Shown here piece by piece: positions 1 to 7,052 of a DNA stretch of 9,609 nucleotides. The position numbers and the translations under genes are program-made. Source of the DNA: Flavobacteriales bacterium UBA5869 (GTDB lineage: Bacteria; Bacteroidota; Bacteroidia; Flavobacteriales_D; Crocinitomicaceae). Position 1 is the stretch's first letter, and the number at the start of each line of letters is the position of its first letter. The notes below the pieces were generated by a model that did no database searches, was not told the DNA's origin, and saw nothing but the letters and a program-made list of their open reading frames with translations. The stretch covers positions 16,299 through 25,907 of the forward strand of contig DJFP01000194.1 in NCBI GenBank assembly GCA_002432565.1, given 5' to 3'.

Positions 1-1
1 T

Positions 2-685
2 ATGAAAAAAACGGTGAGCATATTTTCCAAAAGCATTCGGATTTTCTTTGAAATGCTGTTTGCATTTATCTGCATCTACATGCTGATTTTCCTTGTCATC
101 TCTCCGTTTAGCATAGCAGCTGAAAAAACAACTGATCCCAAAACCGAAACTATTTATCTTTCCACAAACGGAATTCATTCGGACATTATTCTACCGATCA
201 GGCATCCTTTGAAAGACTGGAAAAAAACACTGGACCTGGAAAAAAAACTAGCGGTTGACACTTTTCAAACGCATTTAAAATTTGGCTGGGGAGATAAAAA
301 GTTCTTTCTAAAGACCAAGGAATGGAGCGATATGGAGGTGGGAACTGTTTTAAATACTGTTTTCGGAAGAGGTCCGGGAGCTATGCATTTGATCCTTTGC
401 ACCCCAAAAGATTTGGATAAAAAGAGGTTGGTGGAGCTGCATTTGACGAAGAAACAATACCAGCGCTTATGTGGGTTTATTCACAGCAGTTTCCAATTTG
501 AAAATGGGCAAGCAAAAGCGATCGAAAACCATCCTTACGGAACTTATGATTTCTTTTTTGACTCCAGTATTGAGTACAATATGACTTATACGTGCAATAC
601 CTGGACGAATAATGCGTTGAAGCGCGGCGGACAGAAAGCTTGTGTCTGGACACCGTTTAAAGGAGCGATTTTCTCGAAATACTAA
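2..685 (+). CDS. TIGR02117 / DUF2459 family membrane-anchored protein, function unknown
   Basis: The 227-residue protein matches by eye the TIGR02117/DUF2459 family, known as a conserved hypothetical protein first noted near urease genes in some bacteria. One hydrophobic segment (about residues 14-37) follows a basic start, so it is a signal anchor or uncleaved signal peptide with the rest outside the inner membrane. Family landmarks are IYLSTNGIHSDIILP (51-65, with His59), FGWGD (94-98), the Q-Y-x-x-L-x-x-F-I helix near 152-160, YGTYDFFF (179-186) and TCNTW (197-201). The conserved His59 and Cys198 could form a Cys/His active site, but that is inference. No urease gene lies in the window. 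The ATG at base 2 puts the hydrophobic segment where the family expects it; only one base upstream is visible, so promoter and ribosome site cannot be judged and a slightly earlier start is possible. Length fits the family. Confidence 0.85.
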   Translation: MKKTVSIFSKSIRIFFEMLFAFICIYMLIFLVISPFSIAAEKTTDPKTETIYLSTNGIHSDIILPIRHPLKDWKKTLDLEKKLAVDTFQTHLKFGWGDKKFFLKTKEWSDMEVGTVLNTVFGRGPGAMHLILCTPKDLDKKRLVELHLTKKQYQRLCGFIHSSFQFENGQAKAIENHPYGTYDFFFDSSIEYNMTYTCNTWTNNALKRGGQKACVWTPFKGAIFSKY

Positions 686-746
686 AAACTACCCGGAGAT
701 AATTAACGGATAACCATATCCTTACCCCAGAAACACGAATAAACCA

Positions 747-780
747 AAAGGGGCTGTCTGCCCCTTTCTTAAATCTTTTT
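747..780 (+). terminator. Probable intrinsic terminator between convergent genes
   Basis: An 8-bp perfect stem AAAGGGGC (747-754) / GCCCCTTT (760-767) with a TGTCT loop is followed on the plus strand by a T-rich stretch ending in six T (775-780). It lies 61 bases after the stop of the rightward gene. Because the stem begins with A-rich sequence, the minus-strand transcript also has U-rich sequence after the stem, so it may work in both directions for the two converging units. The T run is not directly next to the stem on the plus strand, which lowers confidence slightly. Confidence 0.65.
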
Positions 781-793
781 TACGACTGCTCTA

Positions 794-811
794 ATCCCGG
801 ATATCCGGGAT
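794..811. repeat. 18-bp perfect palindrome in convergent intergenic region
   Basis: ATCCCGGATATCCGGGAT is its own reverse complement over all 18 bases. As RNA it would fold to a 7-bp stem with an AUAU loop. It lies between the terminator hairpin (747-767) and a second hairpin (824-839), 31 bases downstream of the stop of the leftward small secreted gene. It could be a secondary terminator or 3'-end stabilising hairpin for the leftward transcript, or a protein-binding site; the sequence does not decide. Confidence 0.6.
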
Positions 812-823
812 CTGTATCGAATC

Positions 824-839
824 GTCAGCTAATGCTGAC
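824..839 (-). repeat. Short hairpin directly after the leftward stop codon
   Basis: Read on the minus strand this is GTCAGC-ATTA-GCTGAC, a perfect 6-bp stem with a 4-base loop. It starts 2 bases after the TAA stop (844-842) of the small secreted gene. No T run follows it, so it is not a classic intrinsic terminator. With the palindrome at 794-811 and the stem at 747-767 it makes three hairpins in about 93 bases. Confidence 0.5.
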
Positions 840-841
840 TC

Positions 842-1345
842 TTATTTTTTCCCTTTACCATTTCCGTTACCCTTTCCATTCGATTTTCCCGAATTTCCAG
901 AGGACTTCCCATTTCCTTTATCACTGCCGGTAACTTTTGGCTTCGAATTTCCTTTCGATTTGTCTTTCACTTTTCCTTTCAAAGCGTGAAATTCAGCAGA
1001 GCCCGGTTTGATCCCTAATTCTTTAGCCATTGCTCCCCAGCCTTTTGATTTACTGGATCTGTAAACCGTAATCACCTGTTCGATTGGTCTTCGAGCAATA
1101 TTAGCAACCTGGAAAGCCATGAAAGCATCTCCTGCATTCATCCCGATCTTAAAACAAGCGTCGACCTGCGGCATTGTCGCATTAAATGTTTTGGTTAAAT
1201 TCAGCTTAAATGCGGGCAAATCCTTATTTGCATCCGTATTCACAAGTTTCAAACTTGCATCCAATTCCACATCACCGGATCTGTAATCCTGCCCAAAGCT
1301 GATTCCTGAAAACAGCATGACAACTAAAAAAATAACCTTTTTCAT
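842..1345 (-). CDS. Small secreted protein with GWG-KPGS-EFHALK motif and Lys/Gly/Asn/Ser-rich tail, function unknown
   Basis: The 167-residue product has a clear signal peptide (1-18, basic MKK start, hydrophobic core, cleavage expected at SFG|Q), so it is exported. The mature part has a helical region (about 25-98) with one cysteine (Cys64). It is followed by a motif at about 99-123: GWGAMAKELGIKPGS (102-116), then EFHALK. I have seen similar GWG(V/A)xAxxLGIKPGSxEFHxLK stretches in small exported proteins of several Gram-negative groups, but know no function. Residues 126-167 are a low-complexity basic tail of Lys, Gly, Asn and Ser, ending in GNGNGKGKK, probably disordered. The ATG at 1345 fits the signal peptide exactly. 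The gene lies 59 bases behind the MORN-type gene on the same strand, so it may be co-transcribed or have its own promoter; upstream I see no full TAnnTTTG box. A function in binding polyanions would be a guess from charge alone. Confidence 0.8.
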   Translation of the reverse strand: MKKVIFLVVMLFSGISFGQDYRSGDVELDASLKLVNTDANKDLPAFKLNLTKTFNATMPQVDACFKIGMNAGDAFMAFQVANIARRPIEQVITVYRSSKSKGWGAMAKELGIKPGSAEFHALKGKVKDKSKGNSKPKVTGSDKGNGKSSGNSGKSNGKGNGNGKGKK

Positions 1346-1404
1346 ACCAATTGTAGTTTTTACGGAAGTAATGATACATCTTTTTTTTGAAAATCAGCAA
1401 TTGT

Positions 1405-4400
1405 TTACCTCAACTGAATATCACTCCGAATTTCTTCTCCATGGTTATCGTTCTTCCCGTAATTTATGCGCGTGATGATTTCTCCTTTTTTATAAACGGT
1501 CACTTCTATTCCTTTATCATTCTCGAGACTGTGAATATTGAACTTGTAATAAGGGTCATCCGGATCGATGCAAACCCCGCCGATATAGGCTTTTTCATCC
1601 AAATCCCCGGAAAGCCATTTCCCGTTCTGTTTTCCTTCCACATATCTCCCAAGCAGCTTTAACTTTCCATCCGGAGCATAGAACTTCCACAAACCGTCCG
1701 GCAATCCGTTTTTCATTTCGCCTTCGTTCATTAAAGCTCCGTTGTCGTAATAGTTTTTGGTAAGACCGTTCAACTTTTTTGGATCTGAACTTGAAATCGT
1801 AATGAATTGTCGTTCGGTATAATAGTCGTCACTGGAACATTGGTAAGTTTCCTTTTCAAACAGTACGTATCGTTTTGAAAGTACATTTCCGAGTGTATCA
1901 AAATCAGTTTGCAGACCAATGATTTCCCATTGTTGATCTCCCTGTTTAATCAGCGAATCAAAATACACTAATTCGTATAGTTTTTGACCTTCGTAATTGT
2001 TCACTTTCCACAAACCGGATTTATTATGGCCTATTACATGGGAACCTTTGCCGATTGAAACAAATTTCCCTTCCCTTGAAACCACACCATTTGGAAAGTA
2101 CTTTCTGAAATAATAATCATTCAAATCAGGTGTGTTACTGTTTTTTCTTCGCCAATTACCTGCATATTTTGAAACGTAATGGGTTCTAATCGGCGCTGCG
2201 ATTCCCAAGACACCCAAATTATAGCCATAAACAAACGAAAGAAAATCAGAGCCTGAGACCGGCTTCGTGGAATCAATATGATTCATCGAACTTTTTAGCA
2301 GATTATTGGAGTAGGTTTCCTGATATACATAATCAAACCTATTCAAAACTCCTCTTTCAATAATTGCTGTCAAATCATCGATCTTATAATTCACATAGCC
2401 ATTATCTTTCCTTTCATAAGAAATTCTATACCTTTTCTCATCAAATCTATTCTCATCAATTTCGAATCCTTCCAGGAAAGTTTCATTTTCGTCAAACTTG
2501 GCATAAAATGATGTATCGTAGTCAGAACTATAAGCAAGTTGCTTCAAGCGAGTAAATTCCCCTACTAAACCATCCCGATGAAAATCAGCATAAAGGAAAC
2601 CCTCAGTATCTATTTTTTTCAACCTTCCATCGATCATACCCTGGGAATATGGAATTACTTTCAGCGTATCTCCATTTGACAAATAAGAAACATAAGAGCC
2701 ATCCAGCACCCCATCTTTTAGCGCATAAGATTCAGAAATATACTTCCGTTTAAATTTGTTGTTAGAAAAACGATGGGCAGAATATGTTTCAATCCAATTC
2801 TTTATTTGTTTTTGTTCCTTTTTGTTCGATTTGGTTGTCAATTCAACAACTCCGCTCGGCAAACCATTTTTGTAGCTTAATTCAAGGTTTTCGTTTGCTT
2901 CACCCTGTATTTTCACGATTCCCTCTAACCAGTTATTTTGAATATTTCCACGGAATGATTTTAATTGAAGATCCTCATCATTGAATCCGAGCAATTGACC
3001 GCAAAGAGAGGTCATAAAATCTCCGTCCAATCCTGAATAAGTTCTGAGTTTTTTGTTTCTTTCACCTTCAAAAACATTCTCTCCGGCAAGTCGCAGTGTC
3101 CACTTTTCGGATTTTCCTTTCTGCTCATACCTGAAAGAAATTGGCCCTTCATAGGGCTTACCATCTAAAAAGACAGTTAACTTTTGGACGTTTGAATCTC
3201 CCTGAAAAAGTTGCACCCTCAAATTTTGTTCCTGGCAGATCTGTATTCTAAAAGAAGATCCCGTTTGTCTGAGGTAATAACCATTCGCGGAATACTGAAT
3301 AGACTGCCAAACAGAATCGCCTTTCAACTGAAAACCTGCTCCAAGGCGTTTTTTACTCAAATCCCATTGTATGACTGAATAAATGGTATCATTCCGTTCC
3401 GTTTTTTCTAATGAGCTGTAACCAAAAATGTGTTTGCTATCCCTGTATTTTTTTTCGACTGAAATTCCATCAATCAATTGAAGCGATGGCTTTCTTACAT
3501 CCGTACTAGTATAAATAGCTTTCCCATTTAAATCATAAATAATCCTTTCAACTATAGAGTCTTTATTGGTCCAAATAGTATCGAAAAGCTGTCCGTTTGG
3601 ATACCAGCCCGCACCGGAAAATTTACGCGTAACTGTATCCAAAAAACAGGAGTAAACCAACTGTTTTGACTTCCTGTCAAATTTTTTGAAATAGGTTTGA
3701 AATTTGGGTAAATCATTCCATTTATATTTGCGAAACACGATTTTTTCTTTATCCCCATTCATTGAATCAGGAAGTATCCTGTCAGGAATGTGTTTTTCAC
3801 CGAAATAACTCAGTTCAGGTACTATTCCTTCTACCTCTTCTAATTCCAGTAAGTTTTTTTTGATCAAAGAAGCTAAGGACGGTGTATTCAACCGAAAAAA
3901 GAATTCACTATAATTAATCAAAAAGTCTCTAAACTGAACAGCATCATAGACAATACTGTCAGTAGGTGTTAATTCAAGCACCAAGCCGGTCAAGACTCCA
4001 TTTTTATAGTTTTTAACCGCAGTTAAATCTTCTCCGAAATACTCTCTTTTTTCTCCATGCTCCAGTCCAAGCTCGTAATTCGTGCTATCGAAAAATTTTT
4101 TATTCACGGAATAATCTGTCACCTGGAATTCAAACCACCTGCCTGTTTTTAACCCGGAATCGTAAATGCCGTCGGTTAATGTGTCGCCAAATAGATCCAG
4201 TCGCAGAAAACGCTTATCCAGTTCACCTTCCTTCATTTCAAATAACCCGGCAACCTGGTTTTGGACAATTCTTGGTTTTCCGCCTTTATCCAGGATTAAA
4301 TAGGGATTATAATAAAGCACATATTTCCCGGAAGGCAGACTTTTTGCAACAGGAGGAACATTGTCCAATATTTCTGTAGGGAAATTATAGTCCACTGGTT

Positions 4401-4764
4401 TGTTGTCCGGATCCTTCCATTCGCGAATCCCTTCTGTATAATGCGGAGTTCTTAAATGTCCTTTTGCAGGGATGGAATCACGTACTTCCAATCTCTTAAA
4501 AAGCTCGGCATAAATGGCTTTTCGCAGCTTTTTGGACTTCAGTTCTACTCTTGGGTCATTTGCAAGTTTCCATTCGATCCAAACAGGCAATTCTTCCCAC
4601 TTCAGACCAAACTTATTGTAAAATTTATTGGAATATTCAACTGCTTCCTGAACCGGGTAAACATACCGCCATTCGTTATTGATCTTTACCGAATCAGGCA
4701 TTTGTCCCAAACAAGCAAGGCTTGAAAGAGCAATCAGGAGGAAGGTTAGTAGTGACTTGATCAT
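1405..4764 (-). CDS. Large exported MORN-type (YwqK-like) repeat protein, function unknown
   Basis: The 1119-residue protein starts with a signal peptide (MIKSLLTFLLIALSSLACLG|Q). Cys18 in SLAC gives a poor lipobox, so cleavage before Gln21 by signal peptidase I is a little more likely than lipidation. Degenerate repeats of the MORN_2 type (pattern Y-x-x-G/NG-x-x-x-x-G-x-W/Y-x-x-Y/F) recur at about 196-265, 383-415, 600-645, 675-745, 885-935 and 997-1053. The clearest is 1003-1050: YYDNGALMNEGEMKNG, GLWKFY, PDGKLKLLG, then NGKW. Such repeats form beta-hairpin ladders; Bacteroidota carry many exported ones, often mislabelled as YwqK antitoxins. Nothing enzymatic is visible. The first 190 residues look non-repetitive, and the end lacks a recognisable T9SS sorting domain, so periplasmic or outer-membrane residence is inferred. 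The start ATG at 4764 is 17 bases after the tex stop, suggesting co-transcription, with the small secreted gene 59 bases behind. The length is large for this repeat class. Confidence 0.8.
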   Translation of the reverse strand: MIKSLLTFLLIALSSLACLGQMPDSVKINNEWRYVYPVQEAVEYSNKFYNKFGLKWEELPVWIEWKLANDPRVELKSKKLRKAIYAELFKRLEVRDSIPAKGHLRTPHYTEGIREWKDPDNKPVDYNFPTEILDNVPPVAKSLPSGKYVLYYNPYLILDKGGKPRIVQNQVAGLFEMKEGELDKRFLRLDLFGDTLTDGIYDSGLKTGRWFEFQVTDYSVNKKFFDSTNYELGLEHGEKREYFGEDLTAVKNYKNGVLTGLVLELTPTDSIVYDAVQFRDFLINYSEFFFRLNTPSLASLIKKNLLELEEVEGIVPELSYFGEKHIPDRILPDSMNGDKEKIVFRKYKWNDLPKFQTYFKKFDRKSKQLVYSCFLDTVTRKFSGAGWYPNGQLFDTIWTNKDSIVERIIYDLNGKAIYTSTDVRKPSLQLIDGISVEKKYRDSKHIFGYSSLEKTERNDTIYSVIQWDLSKKRLGAGFQLKGDSVWQSIQYSANGYYLRQTGSSFRIQICQEQNLRVQLFQGDSNVQKLTVFLDGKPYEGPISFRYEQKGKSEKWTLRLAGENVFEGERNKKLRTYSGLDGDFMTSLCGQLLGFNDEDLQLKSFRGNIQNNWLEGIVKIQGEANENLELSYKNGLPSGVVELTTKSNKKEQKQIKNWIETYSAHRFSNNKFKRKYISESYALKDGVLDGSYVSYLSNGDTLKVIPYSQGMIDGRLKKIDTEGFLYADFHRDGLVGEFTRLKQLAYSSDYDTSFYAKFDENETFLEGFEIDENRFDEKRYRISYERKDNGYVNYKIDDLTAIIERGVLNRFDYVYQETYSNNLLKSSMNHIDSTKPVSGSDFLSFVYGYNLGVLGIAAPIRTHYVSKYAGNWRRKNSNTPDLNDYYFRKYFPNGVVSREGKFVSIGKGSHVIGHNKSGLWKVNNYEGQKLYELVYFDSLIKQGDQQWEIIGLQTDFDTLGNVLSKRYVLFEKETYQCSSDDYYTERQFITISSSDPKKLNGLTKNYYDNGALMNEGEMKNGLPDGLWKFYAPDGKLKLLGRYVEGKQNGKWLSGDLDEKAYIGGVCIDPDDPYYKFNIHSLENDKGIEVTVYKKGEIITRINYGKNDNHGEEIRSDIQLR

Positions 4765-4781
4765 TTTAAAGCAAGTTTGGT

Positions 4782-6893
4782 CTAATTTAAACGCTGCAAA
4801 CCAATCCGTTTCCTGCTTTCGTCGATTTCCACCACCCGCACTTCCACATGCTCATGCAGGGAAATGAACTGCGTTGGATCTTCCACGTAAACATCCGCTA
4901 ACTGTGATTTATGGATCAGTCCGTTTTCTTTGATGCCTATATTAACGAAAGCACCGAAATTGGTTACATTGGTGACGATACCATTCAGGATCATTCCTTC
5001 TTTCAGATCGGAAATGGTTTTGATACGGCTGTCGAATTCCAGGACTTTTGCCTGTTTTCTAGGGTCGCGTCCCGGTTTTTTCAATTCTTTGATAATATCT
5101 GTGAAAGTGAATGAATCGATCTCGGGGAAATCAGTTTGCTTCACTTCTTTCAACTTGGCTTCATTCCCGATCAAATCTTTCAGCTCAACACCTAACTTTT
5201 TCACAATTTGATTGACGAACTTATAACTTTCAGGGTGAACGGATGAATTGTCCAAAGGATTTTCTCCATCGCGCACACGTAAAAATCCTGCAGCCTGTTC
5301 AAAAGCCTTATCTCCTAATCTTTTTACTTTTTTCAGTTCATCACGTGATTTAATCCCGCCGTTCTCTGTTCGGTAAGCAACGATGTTTTCCGCAAGCCCC
5401 ATCCCCAAACCTGAAACGTAACTCAATAAATAAGGAGAAGCGGTATTCAAATCGACCCCAACCGCGTTCACGGCAGAAACGACCACATCATCCAAAGCAT
5501 CTTTCAGGGAAGTTTGGTTCACTTCGTGCTGGTATTGACCTACTCCAACCGACTTCGGATCGATCTTCACCAATTCAGCAAGCGGGTCCATCAATCTGCG
5601 GCCAATGGAAACTGCTCCGCGAACCGTTACATCGTAATCCGGGAATTCCTTTCGTGCGATAGGACTTGCCGAATAAATAGAAGCTCCGTCTTCACGAACC
5701 ACATAAACATCCAGGTCGCGGTCAAAACGAATGTGTTTGATGAAATGTTCTGTTTCTCTTCCGGCAGTTCCGTCACCTATGGCAATGGCTTCCATCTTGT
5801 AAGCCTGCACCAATTGTGCAATCTTAGCCGAAGCTTTATCCTTTTCATTTTGCGGTGCATGCGGATAAATGGTTGCGTTGGTCAGCAAGCTTCCGTGTTC
5901 GTCCAAACAAACCACTTTACATCCCGTTCTAAAACCCGGATCGATTGCCAGTGTACGTTTATTTCCAACCGGTGGTGCCAGCAGTAATTGTTTCAAATTC
6001 GTTGAAAACACGGAAATCGCTTCTTTATCAGCTTTTTCCTTGGCTTGCGCCAATAGTTCATTCTCCAGGGAAGAACACATCAATCGGGAATAAGATTCCT
6101 TGCAGGCACGAGCCACCAAATCACCACATTCATCGTCTGTCTTGACAAAGAAACGCTCTAATGATTCCAAGGCGTCTTCTTTATCCGGTTGTGCTTTCAA
6201 AGAAAGAATTCCTTCACGTTCGGCACGGATAATTGCCAGGAAACGGTGAGATGCTGTTTTGTAAAGCGGTTCGGAAAAATCAAAATAATCACGGTATTTT
6301 GCACCTTCTTCTTCCTTTCCTTTCACCAGTTTTGAAGCCAGGATTGCTTTTCGCTGGAATAAGGTTCTTACGCGTCCACGTGCGATGGCATTCTCATTGA
6401 TCCATTCTGCCATGATATCTACAGCTCCCTGGATGGCCATATCCTCATCCACTACTTCTCCTTTCAGGAAGCGCTCTGCCATTTGCTCCGGATCACCGCC
6501 GCGCTGCGACATAATCATTCGGGCCAAAGGTTCCAACCCCAGCTTCTTTGCCTTATCTCCTTTTGTCTGACGTTTTTGCTTGTATGGCAGGTAGATATCT
6601 TCCAGTACCACGGAATCAAAACAGGTCAACACTTTATTTTTCAGTTCGTCCGTCAATTTTCCCTGCTCTTCAATGGATGCGATCATGGTTTGCTGACGTG
6701 CAATAATTTCATCGTATTTTTTTGCCAAATCACGGATTTGGGTAATTTGAACCTCGTCCAAACCACCGGTCATTTCTTTCCGGTATCTCGAAATAAAGGG
6801 AACAGTTGCCCCTTCTTCCAATAAATTAATGGTATTTTGAATTGCCTTCTCCTTTAATCCTGAGGCATTTATTACGAATTCATTTTTTTGCAT
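4782..6893 (-). CDS. tex: Tex family RNA-binding protein (transcription accessory protein, S1 domain)
   Basis: The 703-residue protein is a full-length Tex (YhgF/YdcI) homologue, somewhat shorter than the Escherichia coli protein (about 770). Tex is a conserved cytoplasmic nucleic-acid-binding protein linked to transcription and toxin gene expression; its exact role is unsettled. In order: an N-terminal helical Tex domain with PFISRYRKE (about 32-40) and DIYLPYK (99-105); a YqgF/RNase H-like fold with LAIDPGFRTGCK (315-326), GDGTAGRETE (373-382) and the ASIYSAS segment (404-410); VGVGQYQHEV (449-458); helix-hairpin-helix motifs with SGLG (494-497) and NIVAYR (503-508); and a C-terminal S1 domain (about 630-700, GIVTNVTNFGAFVNIG). 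I start at the ATG at 6893. An in-frame GTG two codons upstream (6899) overlaps the predicted -7 box and is unlikely. It is divergent from the T9SS gene and 17 bases ahead of the MORN-type gene. Confidence 0.97.
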   Translation of the reverse strand: MQKNEFVINASGLKEKAIQNTINLLEEGATVPFISRYRKEMTGGLDEVQITQIRDLAKKYDEIIARQQTMIASIEEQGKLTDELKNKVLTCFDSVVLEDIYLPYKQKRQTKGDKAKKLGLEPLARMIMSQRGGDPEQMAERFLKGEVVDEDMAIQGAVDIMAEWINENAIARGRVRTLFQRKAILASKLVKGKEEEGAKYRDYFDFSEPLYKTASHRFLAIIRAEREGILSLKAQPDKEDALESLERFFVKTDDECGDLVARACKESYSRLMCSSLENELLAQAKEKADKEAISVFSTNLKQLLLAPPVGNKRTLAIDPGFRTGCKVVCLDEHGSLLTNATIYPHAPQNEKDKASAKIAQLVQAYKMEAIAIGDGTAGRETEHFIKHIRFDRDLDVYVVREDGASIYSASPIARKEFPDYDVTVRGAVSIGRRLMDPLAELVKIDPKSVGVGQYQHEVNQTSLKDALDDVVVSAVNAVGVDLNTASPYLLSYVSGLGMGLAENIVAYRTENGGIKSRDELKKVKRLGDKAFEQAAGFLRVRDGENPLDNSSVHPESYKFVNQIVKKLGVELKDLIGNEAKLKEVKQTDFPEIDSFTFTDIIKELKKPGRDPRKQAKVLEFDSRIKTISDLKEGMILNGIVTNVTNFGAFVNIGIKENGLIHKSQLADVYVEDPTQFISLHEHVEVRVVEIDESRKRIGLQRLN

Positions 6894-6898
6894 AAACA

Positions 6899-6906
6899 CA
6901 AATATA
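6899..6906 (-). promoter_or_regulatory. TAnnTTTG -7 element of tex, implying a leaderless or near-leaderless mRNA
   Basis: The minus strand reads TATATTTG, a full match to the Bacteroidota sigma-A -7 consensus TAnnTTTG, followed by only five bases (TGTTT) before the ATG at 6893. Known spacing would put the transcription start at or within a few bases of that ATG. No clear TTG -33 element is seen about 20 bases upstream; a palindrome lies there instead (6925-6936). The position also argues against the GTG start at 6899. Confidence 0.55.
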
Positions 6907-6924
6907 AAAGTTCGGAAAAACTCT

Positions 6925-6936
6925 CAGGTATACCTG
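6925..6936. promoter_or_regulatory. 12-bp perfect palindrome at the -33 region of tex, possible operator
   Basis: CAGGTATACCTG is a perfect 12-bp palindrome, with no extension beyond it. It begins 18 bases upstream of the TATATTTG box of tex, where the -33 element would lie. A dimeric regulator could bind there, but a 12-bp palindrome can also arise by chance, and no regulator gene is nearby. Confidence 0.3.
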
Positions 6937-7000
6937 TTGAAAAAGAACTTCACAATCCCGCTTTTTACTCATCCAAATCCGCAACTAACAAGATTATTAT

Positions 7001-7008
7001 CAAATATA
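7001..7008 (-). promoter_or_regulatory. Second TATATTTG -7-like element, possible upstream tex promoter
   Basis: The minus strand again reads TATATTTG, identical to the tex-proximal box 102 bases downstream. Transcription from here would give tex a leader of roughly 100 bases containing the 12-bp palindrome. No TTG -33 box at standard spacing is visible and the surroundings are very A/T-rich, so a chance match is quite possible. On the plus strand of 6900-7052 I found no convincing TAnnTTTG box for the divergent T9SS gene. Confidence 0.25.
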
Positions 7009-7052
7009 TACAACCATTGTTTTTTTCATGAGTCTTTCTGAAAACTAATGCT

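Noticed and set aside
2..685. Urease-related function suggested by the TIGR02117 family name
   Set aside because: The name reflects gene location in some other bacteria; no urease or nickel gene is in the window.
1387..1662. Plus-strand frame antisense to the end of the MORN-type gene
   Set aside because: It opposes the best-supported MORN repeats and C-terminus and has no family resemblance.
1405..4764. YwqK-type antitoxin of a toxin-antitoxin system
   Set aside because: This label is often transferred to MORN_2 repeat proteins. Here the protein is exported, over 1100 residues long and has no adjacent toxin candidate.
1405..4764. Lipoprotein call from SLAC at residues 15-18
   Set aside because: The residue at -2 is Leu and at -3 is Ser, a poor lipobox, while LG|Q gives a signal peptidase I site common in this phylum; lipidation stays possible but is not claimed.
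5514..5987. 157-codon open frame on the plus strand inside tex
   Set aside because: It is antisense to the conserved core of tex, has no recognisable domain or start signal, and is explained by the constrained codon pattern of the real gene.
6894..6899. GTG start for tex, adding two codons
   Set aside because: The GTG overlaps the TAnnTTTG promoter box, the ATG at 6893 follows it at leaderless spacing, and the two extra codons add nothing conserved.
6900..7052. Small RNA, riboswitch or tRNA in the divergent intergenic region
   Set aside because: Apart from the 12-bp palindrome and the two -7-like boxes I see no cloverleaf, conserved riboswitch core or terminator there.
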